DNA of 64,000 nucleotides from an uncultured Porphyromonadaceae bacterium (GCA_900547825.1 URII01000004.1:1-64000), one strand, 5' to 3'. Counted from the stretch's first letter, positions 1 through 9,269 are shown. The notes: generated from the letters alone by a model not told the origin. Translations and numbers: made by a program.

Positions 1-192
1 ATTATTCTTATCCATCCAGTCAACGGACTCTTTAACATAAGCAGCCATCTGGGCATCAGAAAGAGTCATGGCCTGTACGGTTTTGGATCCCGCATCAATC
101 ACCTTGCCAAGCTTGAACTGGGCATACGCGCCATCGGCCGTACCTAACAAAACGGCAGCAGCCATAATTGTTTTAACAAAAGCACTCTTCAT
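1..192 (-). CDS. Secreted M48-type metallopeptidase, N-terminal part only
   Basis: Only the first 64 codons lie in the window; the gene continues beyond base 1. The protein starts MKSAFVKTIM and has a signal peptide ending near AYAQ (residues 22-25), so it is exported. The mature start (FKLGKVIDAGSKTVQAMTLS, then a short stretch ending in ESVDWMDKNN) resembles the beginning of periplasmic M48 family metallopeptidases of Bacteroides. The HExxH zinc motif would lie outside the window, so the family call rests on N-terminal resemblance alone. A promoter-like pair lies upstream on the same strand at 282-313. It is divergent from kdsA. Confidence 0.55.
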   Translation of the reverse strand, partial: MKSAFVKTIMAAAVLLGTADGAYAQFKLGKVIDAGSKTVQAMTLSDAQMAAYVKESVDWMDKNN

Positions 193-281
193 TTTCCTAT
201 TCAATTAAATTATATTATTTACAGTCAATCACTTAAATAGAATCATATATAGTGGCAATCCCGATTAGTGAAATCGCAATG

Positions 282-313
282 CAAATTTACCTGGTTTTTA
301 TATTTTCGGCAAC
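282..313 (-). promoter_or_regulatory. Bacteroidetes-type promoter of the M48-like gene
   Basis: Read on the minus strand, bases 289-282 give TAAATTTG, a full match to the TAnnTTTG -7 element. Bases 313-310 give GTTG, a partial -33 TTTG element, with 20 bases between. It lies about 90 bases upstream of the start codon at 192. Confidence 0.5.
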
Positions 314-427
314 TATACTTTTATACAACTTGGTGAATCTGCCGGATTAAGAGACGGAAATATAGGATAGCAATGATAGAATAAAAATGTTTTCAGCCCG
401 GCGCAGCAATATGTCAGGAATATTCGC

Positions 428-435
428 TACCTTTG
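428..435 (+). promoter_or_regulatory. -7 element of kdsA, close to the start codon
   Basis: TACCTTTG matches the TAnnTTTG consensus. No convincing TTTG is found 19-21 bases upstream. The element ends only 7 bases before the kdsA ATG at 443, so transcription from it would begin at or next to the start codon. Confidence 0.5.
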
Positions 436-442
436 CGAGGAT

Positions 443-1273
443 ATGGAAACTACTGATTACACTACTATAAAATCATTGGCAGCCACAAGCCGGAATTTCT
501 TTCTGCTCGCCGGTCCGTGCGTGATAGAAGGTGAGAAAATGGCTCTTGAGATAGCAGCCACCATAGCCGATACGGCCCACAAACTCAACATACCTTTTAT
601 ATTCAAAGGATCGTACCGGAAAGCCAACCGCTCACGCCTTGATTCATTTACCGGCATAGGGGATCTTGAGGCACTCAGAATTCTCCGCAAGGTAAAAGAA
701 GAAACCGGCGTGCCGGTGGTTACTGACATACACAGTGCTCCCGAGGCCGCCATGGCGGCCGAATTTGTCGATGTGTTGCAGATTCCCGCATTCCTGTGCC
801 GCCAGACCGATATACTTGTGGCAGCAGCTGCCACAGGCAAGACCGTCAATATAAAGAAAGGACAGTTCCTGTCGGCCGAAGCCATGCAGTTTGCCGTGCA
901 GAAAGTGCGCGAGGCAGGCAACGACGATGTATGCGTCACGGAACGTGGCGTTACGTTCGGTTATCAGGATCTGATTGTAGATTTCCGCGGAATTCCGGTA
1001 ATGAAAAGTTTCGGATGTCCCGTAATCCTTGACGCCACCCACTCGCTCCAGCAGCCCAACCAGTCGGCCGGAGTAACGGGCGGACGACCCGAAATGATAG
1101 AGACCATATGCCGCGCCGGAATAGCCACCGGATGCGACGGACTGTTTCTTGAAACCCATCCCGATCCGTCCAGAGCCAAAAGCGACGGAGCCAACATGCT
1201 GGCACTCCATCTGCTTCCCGAGCTTCTGCTCAAGCTCTCACGCCTGCGCGAGGCTGTGAACGAAATAAACTGA
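443..1273 (+). CDS. kdsA: 3-deoxy-8-phosphooctulonate synthase (KDO-8-P synthase)
   Basis: Condenses arabinose 5-phosphate with phosphoenolpyruvate to KDO-8-phosphate, the committed cytoplasmic step toward the KDO of lipopolysaccharide. The 276-residue length is normal for the family. Visible signatures are LLAGPCVIEG (21-30), FKGSYRKANRSR (54-65), the KKGQF loop (138-142), TERG (166-169), DATHSLQQPN (197-206) and the end of the barrel around LETHPDPSRAKSDG. Cys26, His200, Glu237 and Asp248 occupy the metal-ligand positions of class II (metal-dependent) KdsA; the E. coli class I enzyme has Asn instead of this Cys. The next Met is residue 33, inside the conserved core, so the start at 443 is the only reasonable one. 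The gene stands alone, 51 bases ahead of the TPR gene, and may be co-transcribed with it. Confidence 0.97.
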   Translation: METTDYTTIKSLAATSRNFFLLAGPCVIEGEKMALEIAATIADTAHKLNIPFIFKGSYRKANRSRLDSFTGIGDLEALRILRKVKEETGVPVVTDIHSAPEAAMAAEFVDVLQIPAFLCRQTDILVAAAATGKTVNIKKGQFLSAEAMQFAVQKVREAGNDDVCVTERGVTFGYQDLIVDFRGIPVMKSFGCPVILDATHSLQQPNQSAGVTGGRPEMIETICRAGIATGCDGLFLETHPDPSRAKSDGANMLALHLLPELLLKLSRLREAVNEIN

Positions 1274-1324
1274 CTAATATAACTATATCATACACATCTC
1301 CTACAATTCTAAGAACCTACGATA

Positions 1325-2920
1325 ATGAACCTGAAGAACTTACTGTTTGCGGCAATGCTTACAGCCGCAGCATTCCCTTGTGCCGCACAACATTCCACCG
1401 CCGATGAAATAGCCAAGGCGGCCATGAAAACTTATGACGCTATCATAGCACAGGATCCCAAAGACTATCAGACACTGTTCCGCCGCGGAAACGAACTATA
1501 TAAGCGCAACGAATATACAAAAGCTCTTGACGATGTCAACGGAGCTATAAAATATGCCCCGGCTTCCGATAAAGATCTGCTTTTCCAGGCCTACAGCCTC
1601 AGGGCAGGCATTTATGACCGCTTCAAAGAGTATCCACTTGCCATAGCCGATCTTAAAAAAGCCATTGTACTGCAACCCAACAGCTACAGTACAATCTATC
1701 AGCTCGGCAACATGGAGTTTTCTGCCGGCAAATATCCTGAGGCAAAAGCCACTTTTAAGAAACTGCAATCCCTTAATCCGCGCAGCCAGGAAGCCCTGTT
1801 CGGCCTTGCCAGAGTGGCTGTAAAGGAAAACGACATAGCAGCTGCCACACGCTACTGCGACCAGGCAGTGGACATAACCCCGACACAGAGCGCCGTCTAC
1901 ATGCGGCGTGCCTCCGTGTATCAGATGATGGGCAATGACACCGAAGCCGTCAAGGACTACACCGTGGCCCTCACCTTGGACCGAAACAACACCAGCCGGG
2001 CACTCAATGCTCTCGCCGATATGAGCCGTACAAACTATGGAGCCGTGATGCAGGGCCTCGCCTCGGCCATAGCCTCACACCCGCGCTCAGGCACATTCTA
2101 TTACATACGCGCCATGATAGCCAAGGCACATTTCCACTATCTGCCGGCCATCAGCGATTTCAACTACATACTTGAGCATAACCTTTTCTCATTCACATCT
2201 CTCTACACCGATCTGGCCGACTGCTACTATAACACCGGCAATTACGCCACAGCCCTTGAAAAAGCCGACTATGCCATAGGCTCGTCAAAGGACAATGCTG
2301 AAGGCTACTATCTCAAATCGCTTATAAAATCAGCCATGGATGTGCCCACCTCGGCAATCGAGAATGCCGACAAGGCCATAATCAAGAACAAAGATTTCAG
2401 CGACGCCTATATTGCCCGCGGCAATGCCGAATGCGCCCTGAAATTCTACAGCGAGGCAAGCGTGTCATACGGCACTGCAGTAACTCTGGAGCCTAACAAT
2501 CCCTCATTCCTGATGGACCGGGCCTATCTGCTGACAACCCATCTGAATCAGGTCGGCAATGCCCGGGCAATCTACGAGCAGGTGGCGGCGCTTCCTTATG
2601 ACGCCGATCAGGTGATATCGCTCAAAGGTTTCGCCCTCATGGCATTAGGCCGCACAGATGAGGCCGACGCTTGGATGAACCATCTTCTCACCGAGGTAAA
2701 GGACTCCGACGGCGAGATAAACTATTACGGAGCCTGCTTCTATGCCCAGCGCGGCGACAAAGCCAAAGCCTTGGAGTGCATGGAACGCTCGTTACAGGCC
2801 GGATATGCCTCCTACCACAACTGGACCCGAGCCATTGACGGCGGTGTCAATGTAGCCCCACTGCGCGATGACGCCGCATTCCAGTCGCTCCTGTCGCGTT
2901 ACAGCACCCTTTTCAGATAA
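1325..2920 (+). CDS. Exported tetratricopeptide repeat protein
   Basis: A 531-residue protein with an N-terminal signal peptide (MNLKNLLFAA..., cleavage near PCAAQ, about residue 22). It is followed by TPR-type helical repeats along almost the whole chain, with recognisable units near YQTLFRRGNELYKRNEYTKA, AYSLRAGIYDRFKEYPLAIA, TIYQLGNMEFSAGKYPEAKA and DAYIARGNAECALKFYSEAS. TPR arrays mediate protein-protein contacts. Periplasmic or outer-membrane-associated TPR proteins are common in Bacteroidales, but no specific partner can be named. No catalytic domain is visible. A strong intrinsic terminator follows the stop codon. Confidence 0.85.
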   Translation: MNLKNLLFAAMLTAAAFPCAAQHSTADEIAKAAMKTYDAIIAQDPKDYQTLFRRGNELYKRNEYTKALDDVNGAIKYAPASDKDLLFQAYSLRAGIYDRFKEYPLAIADLKKAIVLQPNSYSTIYQLGNMEFSAGKYPEAKATFKKLQSLNPRSQEALFGLARVAVKENDIAAATRYCDQAVDITPTQSAVYMRRASVYQMMGNDTEAVKDYTVALTLDRNNTSRALNALADMSRTNYGAVMQGLASAIASHPRSGTFYYIRAMIAKAHFHYLPAISDFNYILEHNLFSFTSLYTDLADCYYNTGNYATALEKADYAIGSSKDNAEGYYLKSLIKSAMDVPTSAIENADKAIIKNKDFSDAYIARGNAECALKFYSEASVSYGTAVTLEPNNPSFLMDRAYLLTTHLNQVGNARAIYEQVAALPYDADQVISLKGFALMALGRTDEADAWMNHLLTEVKDSDGEINYYGACFYAQRGDKAKALECMERSLQAGYASYHNWTRAIDGGVNVAPLRDDAAFQSLLSRYSTLFR

Positions 2921-2940
2921 CACAACCGCCCCATAACGTA

Positions 2941-2975
2941 AAACCGCAGCCGTTCACCCACGGCTGCGGTTTTTT
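2941..2975 (+). terminator. Rho-independent terminator after the TPR gene
   Basis: AACCGCAGCCGT pairs with ACGGCTGCGGTT across a 6-base loop and is followed by a run of T (2970-2975). Confidence 0.9.
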
Positions 2976-3051
2976 AATACCCCCAAAACAATAATTAACA
3001 GTCAGTTAACTCTAACCGACAAAATTTACGCGTATTTTTTATTCAAAATAA

Positions 3052-3084
3052 TTTGGTGGATTGGGAAAAGAGGTTGTATATTTG
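3052..3084 (+). promoter_or_regulatory. Promoter of the ABC transporter / GntR operon
   Basis: TTTG at 3052-3055 and TATATTTG at 3077-3084 with 21 bases between: a complete Bacteroidetes promoter. The start codon is at 3113, giving a leader of about 20-25 bases. Confidence 0.85.
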
Positions 3085-3112
3085 CGGTGTAATATTATAC
3101 TAATACACCTCT

Positions 3113-3967
3113 ATGCTAAACATCTCATCTCTCAGTTTCAGTTATCCGCAGCAGAACAAAGATGTGCTGCGCAACCTCAGTTTAGAAATAGGCTCAGGCG
3201 GCATATACGGGCTTTTAGGGGCCAACGGCGTGGGCAAATCCACACTATTATATCTGATATCAGGATTGCTCACACCCACTTCCGGCAGCGTCACGCTTTA
3301 TGGCAATGAAACACGCAGGCGGCTTACCTCCACCCTTGAGGAAATATTTCTCGTGCCTGAGGAATTCGTGCTCCCCGACGTTACCCTCAGTGCATATATA
3401 CGCCATAATGCTCCATTCTATCCACGCTTCTCGCTTGAGGATATGAACCGCCATCTTGAAATGTTCGGACTCACATCCGACCTTCACCTCAAACAACTCT
3501 CCATGGGGCAGAAGAAAAAAGCGTTCATGAGTTTCGCCCTCGCATGCAACACCCGGCTGCTGCTGATGGACGAACCCACCAACGGCCTTGACATACCCGG
3601 CAAAAGCGCATTCCGTCGGTTCATACTGTCGTCAATGAATGATGAACGCTCCATACTCATCTCCACCCATCAGGTAAATGACATAGAACAGATCCTGGAT
3701 CATGTTATAATAATGAACACCGACGAGATAGTGCTCTCCGCTCCCACATCAACCATCACATCGCACATGGCATTCCTTGACACAGCCGGGAATGAAGTTC
3801 CGTCCGGCGCCCGGATTCTGTGGGAGCAACCTTCGGTACGCGGACGCGCCATAATCACCACCAACCCCTCAGGGGCAATGGAAACAGAGATGAACCTTGA
3901 AACCCTGTTCAATCTCTCACAGGCCAATCCGCAGGAGCTAAAATCAATATTCACGAACAACAATTAA
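3113..3967 (+). CDS. ABC transporter ATP-binding protein
   Basis: A 284-residue nucleotide-binding subunit of an ABC exporter. Walker A is GANGVGKST (residues 36-44), the signature is LSMGQ (about 129-133), Walker B is LLLMDEP (about 150-156), and the H-loop is STHQ (about 182-185). The signature LSMGQ in place of LSGGQ is common in the CcmA/YtrB type of ATPases. The C-terminal 80 residues beyond the NBD are family-variable. It is the first gene of an operon with a permease (17 bases downstream), a GntR/YtrA regulator and a membrane-anchored protein. This is the layout of self-regulated YtrABC-like exporters that respond to cell-envelope stress or antibiotics in Gram-positives. The substrate is unknown. 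Confidence 0.93.
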   Translation: MLNISSLSFSYPQQNKDVLRNLSLEIGSGGIYGLLGANGVGKSTLLYLISGLLTPTSGSVTLYGNETRRRLTSTLEEIFLVPEEFVLPDVTLSAYIRHNAPFYPRFSLEDMNRHLEMFGLTSDLHLKQLSMGQKKKAFMSFALACNTRLLLMDEPTNGLDIPGKSAFRRFILSSMNDERSILISTHQVNDIEQILDHVIIMNTDEIVLSAPTSTITSHMAFLDTAGNEVPSGARILWEQPSVRGRAIITTNPSGAMETEMNLETLFNLSQANPQELKSIFTNNN

Positions 3968-3983
3968 GCCGCAGTCAACAGAT

Positions 3984-4769
3984 ATGAAACCTACAACCCA
4001 TAACACAAAATCACATTTTGCGGCGCTGCTTGCCCGCGAAGTGGCGGAACATTCACGCACAATGATGCTCTCACTGATCCTTATGTTCGGCGTGATGACT
4101 ATTCTGGATCTTCTGATAGTGTATAGTTTACGCAACGATTATAATGAAGTGTGGAGCAGCGATCCGACATCTGGCCCAACGGGAGTCTTTGCCATGATAT
4201 TTCTTTTCGTGTTCGGATGCATATGGGCCTCGATGACCATGCGCGATACCGGTTCCAAGGGAGGACGCATACGGTTCTTCATGCTGCCGGCGCCACAAGG
4301 GTCAAAGTTCCTTGTGCGGTGGATTATCCATATACCCGCATTCATAGCGGCTTTCGCCATATGCATACTCGGCGCCGAGGCCCTGAGAGTGGCGTTTGCC
4401 AAACTCATAGGCACCACATCACAGGTGGAATTCCTGTCATGGTTAGGCCGGGATATCAGTTATTCCGAGTTCTGGAAGTGCATGGCCTTTCTGGTATTCA
4501 TGCAGTCAGTCTATCTCATAGGAAGCATGCTGTGGCCCCGCAACTCGCTGCTGAAAACATTCGGTATCACTCTCGCAATGACAGCCATAGCAAACACACT
4601 CCTCGGTATAGTCATATTTTCCGGAATATCCGAACATATGGAAATGCGCAGCAACACAGGCGACATATCCATTGAATCACTGAACATAGTCTATTGGATT
4701 ATAGTAGCTTTCGGTGTTATAAACACAGCCCTCGCCTACTGGCGTATGCGCGACACCGATCTTGTATGA
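3984..4769 (+). CDS. ABC transporter permease
   Basis: A 261-residue integral membrane protein with about six hydrophobic segments (near residues 27-47, 65-85, 110-130, 160-185, 190-215, 230-250) and no nucleotide-binding motifs. Its position between the ATPase and the GntR regulator makes it the membrane subunit of the same transporter. A cytoplasmic loop has the sequence RFFMLPAPQGSKFLVRW; similar LPAS/LPxP-like segments are seen in ABC-2 type permeases of this kind. Sequence conservation in this class is low, so the assignment rests mainly on topology and operon context. Confidence 0.85.
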   Translation: MKPTTHNTKSHFAALLAREVAEHSRTMMLSLILMFGVMTILDLLIVYSLRNDYNEVWSSDPTSGPTGVFAMIFLFVFGCIWASMTMRDTGSKGGRIRFFMLPAPQGSKFLVRWIIHIPAFIAAFAICILGAEALRVAFAKLIGTTSQVEFLSWLGRDISYSEFWKCMAFLVFMQSVYLIGSMLWPRNSLLKTFGITLAMTAIANTLLGIVIFSGISEHMEMRSNTGDISIESLNIVYWIIVAFGVINTALAYWRMRDTDLV

Positions 4770-4790
4770 CCATTATTTAAACTGTCAATC

Positions 4791-5171
4791 ATGGAATTCA
4801 GCAGCAACAACGCCATATTCCTACAGATAGCCGAAAGGATATGCGATGAAATTCTCGCCGGCGTGTATGAAGCGGGAGCACGACTCCCATCTGTCCGGGA
4901 GTATGCCGCAAAAGTAGAGGTAAACACCAATACCACTATGCGTTCCTACGACAATCTGGCACAACGTGGAATAATATTCAACAAACGCGGCATAGGTTTC
5001 TTCGTAAGCCCCGACGGCAAGGAACGCATCATAGCCGAACGGCGCAAATCATTCCTCGGAGGCGAACTGCCCGGAATATTCCGCAAACTCCACTATATGG
5101 ACATAAGCCCCGACGATCTTGCGGAAATGTATAAAGATTATATAACAACTCTATCATCATCCAACAAATGA
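4791..5171 (+). CDS. GntR family transcriptional regulator, YtrA subfamily
   Basis: A 126-residue protein with an N-terminal winged helix: FLQIAERICDEILAGVYEAG, then ARLPSVREYAAKVEVNTNTT, then MRSYDNLAQRG. This is the classical GntR DNA-binding signature with the LPSVRE and NxNT segments. The short C-terminal helical part without a large effector domain is typical of the YtrA subfamily, which usually represses its own ABC transporter operon. The gene overlaps the following gene by four bases (ATGA at 5168-5171), so translation of the two is probably coupled. Confidence 0.92.
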   Translation: MEFSSNNAIFLQIAERICDEILAGVYEAGARLPSVREYAAKVEVNTNTTMRSYDNLAQRGIIFNKRGIGFFVSPDGKERIIAERRKSFLGGELPGIFRKLHYMDISPDDLAEMYKDYITTLSSSNK

Positions 5172-5908
5172 AACGATCAACAATAGCCATCATCATATTA
5201 GGCATAATATACATCCTGCTCCCAGGTGCATCCCTCCTCATTGCTTTCCATGTGTGGGGTCATAAAATAGAGGTTCTCAAATTAAGCCAGCCGGACACCT
5301 ATCAATTGGGAGTATCGCCGGAAACCATCAGCATGGAGGGCTCGGACATAGATAACCAATGGACCCGCAGAGTGGGTCTCATAGTAAAATGCGACTCATC
5401 AGCACAAAACTCATCGATATCCTATGCTCCAGAGCTCAACACCCTGGTAAAAACAGTGACACGTCCCGGAACTCTTGACATTATGCTGGATTATGACGCT
5501 ATCGAAAAAACCTACAGCGACGTGAGGATAGAGTCAGATGTCAGAATAACGGTTATCCTGCCACGCCCGGCAAAACAGATCAATGCGCCCGCTGCCGGAT
5601 CCCTGACAATCACGGGAATGGCTGCCGACACCCTGAACATCAACAATCTGACGCGCGGTCTTGAAATCGACAAAAGCCGTATCGGTTTCATATCCCTGCA
5701 CACCCTGGATCATGGCTGGATCAAACTTTCCAACCACACCTCGGTAGGCTGCCTCGACTGGCACTCCGCATCAAAGGATGTAAACCAATCGTCGCTCATC
5801 GTATCCGAAACATCCGAACTCAACGGTCTCAAATGGCGCAGTGACAATCCCAAGGGTTTTCTTGAATCGACCTTTCACGGAGCGACCACACTCAAGAACA
5901 TAAACTAA
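5168..5908 (+). CDS. Membrane-anchored protein of the ABC/GntR operon, unknown function
   Basis: A 246-residue protein with one N-terminal transmembrane segment (about residues 5-27) followed by an extracytoplasmic domain rich in beta-strand-like alternations (TLNINNLTRGLEIDKSRIGF, SLIVSETSELNGLKW, FLESTFHGATTLKNI). The repeating short strands recall right-handed beta-helix proteins of the DUF2807 type, but I do not see a decisive signature. Because it overlaps the GntR gene by four bases, it very likely works with, or is regulated with, the ABC transporter. Confidence 0.75.
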   Translation: MKRSTIAIIILGIIYILLPGASLLIAFHVWGHKIEVLKLSQPDTYQLGVSPETISMEGSDIDNQWTRRVGLIVKCDSSAQNSSISYAPELNTLVKTVTRPGTLDIMLDYDAIEKTYSDVRIESDVRITVILPRPAKQINAPAAGSLTITGMAADTLNINNLTRGLEIDKSRIGFISLHTLDHGWIKLSNHTSVGCLDWHSASKDVNQSSLIVSETSELNGLKWRSDNPKGFLESTFHGATTLKNIN

Positions 5909-5951
5909 CTATCAGCAAAAAACAATTAACGACAGCTTTTTCAACAATTAC

Positions 5952-5983
5952 ATGCGGCGGCAGTCTTCGGATTGCCGCCGCAT
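5952..5983 (+). terminator. Inverted repeat after the ABC/GntR operon
   Basis: ATGCGGCGGCA pairs perfectly with TGCCGCCGCAT around a 10-base loop. No strong T run follows (CACATTT), so termination would be weak or factor-assisted. Confidence 0.55.
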
Positions 5984-6068
5984 CACATTTCGCTACATCC
6001 CATGACAAAAAGTTTGCAATGATGAATATTTTTTTCATTAAAGACATCTTCAATACATAAATAAACAT

Positions 6069-6076
6069 TATCTTTG
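6069..6076 (+). promoter_or_regulatory. -7 element of the giant secreted protein gene
   Basis: TATCTTTG matches TAnnTTTG and lies 43 bases before the ATG at 6120. No clear TTTG is present at the expected -33 distance. Confidence 0.55.
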
Positions 6077-6119
6077 TGGGCAGATATCCATAAAACTCAT
6101 TTACACATTCCCACATCAC

Positions 6120-9100
6120 ATGAGAACAACCCTACTAATTGCAACCTTGGCAGCATGTTCGCTAACAGCAACAGCAGAAATTCCGCATGCCAAAAGCCAC
6201 ACATTACATGCAGAAGGCATGACATTTGCCACGTTAGTCAACCCGGGACTACTACTGAAGCATGGCGACCGGATAAAGGAAACGTCCACTCCTGCAGGAG
6301 TTACAAAAGCTGTAAAACATGAGGCTGGCGCACCTTTCACAGTGCCCTGGTCAAATGATTTCTCATCACCCGACATCAGTGCATTCACAATAATTGACGG
6401 TGACAACGACGAGCGGATATGGGAATATGATTCCGAAAACGAATGCATGAAGTCAGGAAGTACGAAAAGTGGCGTCATCGACAAGGACGACTGGCTGATC
6501 ACTCCGGGACTGTTGCTTGAAAAAGGGAAAGTCTATACCATAAGCATGGATCTATGGCGCCGGAGCGCACGCTATGAGGAACGGGCGGAGGTATGGTTAG
6601 GTTCAGCTCCGACAGCCGCCGGAATGACCCGAGTGCTGCTCGAACGCACCAACCTTCAGGAGGACTCACCGAAAGAATACACATTCGAAGTCACAGTACA
6701 GGAGACAGGAGCCTATTATATAGGAATACATGCAGTGAGCGAGCCGCTGCGATGGACAATGTATGCCGACAACATAAAGGTGGACTGCACATCATCCGAA
6801 TCGGCCCCCGCAGCCATAGCCGATTTTGCTCCGGTAGCCGATATTCACGGCGCAGCGAAAGTGGATATAACATTCACCGCCCCTTCCACCACCTACGATA
6901 ACGGGCAGCTGACATCAATTTCAAAAATAGAAATCAGCCGCGACGGAACCGTGATAAAGACTTTCGAGAATCCGGCCCCGGGGACCGCGCTTACCTATAC
7001 CGACGATCCTGTTACGGAAGGCATGCGTGTATACACCGTGACGGCCTCCAACGGAGCAGGACAGAGCCAGCCCGTATCAGAGCAGGTATATGTGGGATTC
7101 ACCACCCCCAAGGCTCCCGCCAAAGCCACAATTACCGAGGATCCCGAAATGTTGGGCATGGTGAAAGTGGCATGGGAACCGGTAACCGAGGACATTTACG
7201 GCAAAATATATCCGGAAGGCACAGTAACTTACTTTGTGGCCGATGCCACCTCAATAGTCCAGCGCGACATAACCGGAACATCAATTGACGTACATGCCGT
7301 GCCCGAAGGACAGGATTTCGCCTACTACGGAGTATTCACCCGCACCGGACGATATGGCCAGAGTGCCGGATATGCCAATACCGGCATGATACCTGTAGGC
7401 GAACCGTATGCCATACCTTTCTATGAATCGGCTCCGGGAGCTGACCTGTCATTCCACTGGGGCAAGAAGAATCTGTCGGAAGAATCGGACTGGGGAACCC
7501 TTGACCTCGAATCGTCGGGCGGCTCCATCGACGCTTTCGACGGCGACGGCGGCTATATCGGTTCATTATGTAAGAAATCAGGCGACCGCACACGCCTCAT
7601 GAGCGGCAAGGTCGACATAAGCTCCGCTAAAAATCCATATCTGCGTTTCGCATATTGGGCCTGGGAGGAAAATGACAAGCCGGAAACCATAATTGTAATG
7701 GCACGCGAAGCCGGCGATCCAGAGGAATTCGCTACGATAGCCACATTCTACACCACCGCCCCCAAAGGTAAAGGCGGATGGCAGCGTGTATTCATACCTC
7801 TCGACGCCTATAAGGGCAAGACCATACAGATAGCATTCGAAACCGTAATGGGCAACCATTTCTATACAATGTTCGACGCCATAACGCTCTACAATGTGCA
7901 TGACCACGATCTGGCCGTGACAGGTATTGTGACCCCCTCAAGAGTAAAGACAGCCGAAACACATGAGGTTACTGCCGAGATAGAGAACCGCGGCGTAAAC
8001 ACCGAAAACGATTACACAATAGACCTTCTGCTGAACGGGCAGCCCGTGAAGACCCTTTCCGGCACCCCGATAAGCCTTGGCGAGTACCGCACATTCACAT
8101 TCACAAACGAACTCGGCGTCAACAATCCCAAAGAGTGTGAATACAAGGTACGTGTCAATGTTGACGGTGACGGCAACCTTGACGACAACGAATCGGAAAC
8201 CAAAGTCACATTCCTTACCCTCCCCAACTATCCCACTGTGCCGGGACTTAACGGATCAGTGGACGAATCCACAGGAAATGTACTGCTCACCTGGGAGACA
8301 CCCGATACCTCCCGGCCCAAACCCGAGCCTACCTTCGACAGCTTCGAGGATTACGAATCATTCGCCATCGACAACGTGGGCGACTGGACAATGCACGACC
8401 TTGACGGCGAAGAGAACTATGTGATAGAGGACAATGAGTTCCCGCACAACGGTGAGGCGTTCAGCTTCATAGTGCTCGACACTCGGCGCATGCAGACACC
8501 TTATCAGGCCAATTCCGGAGTGAAAGCCATGGTTTCGTTCCCATCGACCAAAAATGAAAACAACGACTGGCTAATCACCCCAATGCTGTGGGACGGCGAA
8601 CAGGAGATCACCTTCTTTGCCAAAAGCCACATAGGCCTCTACGGTCTCGAATCGTTCGATGTGCTCTACTCCACAGCAGGCACAAGCCCGTATGAATTCA
8701 CCCGCATAGGAGGCGAAAAAGAGGTGCCCACCACATGGACCCGATACACCTACACTGTTCCGGAAGGCACGAAATACTTCGCCGTGCGCTGCACATCAAA
8801 GAACATGCTGGCATTCATGGTGGATGACTTCGAGTTCCTTTCCGCTTCCTCACCGCTGCCCGACCTGACTATCAAAGGATACAACGTGTACCGCGACATG
8901 ATCCGGCTCAATACCGAACTGATTGCCGGGAACACATTTACTGACAACCAGCCTGTAAACCGTCAGCACACCTACCACGTGTCAGCCGTATATAATGCGG
9001 GAGAGTCGCAGCTTTCCGACCCGTGCGACCCGTTCCTGTCGGGAATTGACACCATAGGACCCGACACTGCCGGCACTGCCGTGAAAGTACTCGGAATGAA

Positions 9101-9269
9101 AGGCGCAATCACAGTTACCGGCGCCGACGGCTCCCGGGTGGATGTATTCAATGCCACAGGTGCTCTTGTATTCTCATGCTCGGGGCGCAACTCCCTTACT
9201 GTTACGGTAAATGCCGGTGTATATATGGTGAAAGTAAACGGCACGACACATAAAGTACTCGTGCGTTGA
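6120..9269 (+). CDS. T9SS-secreted choice-of-anchor J / cleaved-adhesin-type surface protein
   Basis: A 1049-residue secreted protein with a signal peptide of about 20 residues. Two jelly-roll domains carry the DDWLITP and NNDWLITP motifs typical of cleaved-adhesin (choice-of-anchor J) domains, near residues 120-220 and 740-920. A third such domain without the exact motif lies around 430-600. Fibronectin-III-like segments lie between them, and a CARDB-like stretch (DLAVTGIVTPSRVKTAETHE) begins near 600. The last 60 residues (VDVFNATGALVFS ... VYMVKVNGTTHKVLVR) have the form of a type A T9SS C-terminal sorting signal. The protein is therefore expected to cross the outer membrane and be anchored or released. 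Ligand unknown. It is monocistronic and related in architecture to the three proteins at 47.5-60.5 kb. Confidence 0.85.
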   Translation: MRTTLLIATLAACSLTATAEIPHAKSHTLHAEGMTFATLVNPGLLLKHGDRIKETSTPAGVTKAVKHEAGAPFTVPWSNDFSSPDISAFTIIDGDNDERIWEYDSENECMKSGSTKSGVIDKDDWLITPGLLLEKGKVYTISMDLWRRSARYEERAEVWLGSAPTAAGMTRVLLERTNLQEDSPKEYTFEVTVQETGAYYIGIHAVSEPLRWTMYADNIKVDCTSSESAPAAIADFAPVADIHGAAKVDITFTAPSTTYDNGQLTSISKIEISRDGTVIKTFENPAPGTALTYTDDPVTEGMRVYTVTASNGAGQSQPVSEQVYVGFTTPKAPAKATITEDPEMLGMVKVAWEPVTEDIYGKIYPEGTVTYFVADATSIVQRDITGTSIDVHAVPEGQDFAYYGVFTRTGRYGQSAGYANTGMIPVGEPYAIPFYESAPGADLSFHWGKKNLSEESDWGTLDLESSGGSIDAFDGDGGYIGSLCKKSGDRTRLMSGKVDISSAKNPYLRFAYWAWEENDKPETIIVMAREAGDPEEFATIATFYTTAPKGKGGWQRVFIPLDAYKGKTIQIAFETVMGNHFYTMFDAITLYNVHDHDLAVTGIVTPSRVKTAETHEVTAEIENRGVNTENDYTIDLLLNGQPVKTLSGTPISLGEYRTFTFTNELGVNNPKECEYKVRVNVDGDGNLDDNESETKVTFLTLPNYPTVPGLNGSVDESTGNVLLTWETPDTSRPKPEPTFDSFEDYESFAIDNVGDWTMHDLDGEENYVIEDNEFPHNGEAFSFIVLDTRRMQTPYQANSGVKAMVSFPSTKNENNDWLITPMLWDGEQEITFFAKSHIGLYGLESFDVLYSTAGTSPYEFTRIGGEKEVPTTWTRYTYTVPEGTKYFAVRCTSKNMLAFMVDDFEFLSASSPLPDLTIKGYNVYRDMIRLNTELIAGNTFTDNQPVNRQHTYHVSAVYNAGESQLSDPCDPFLSGIDTIGPDTAGTAVKVLGMKGAITVTGADGSRVDVFNATGALVFSCSGRNSLTVTVNAGVYMVKVNGTTHKVLVR

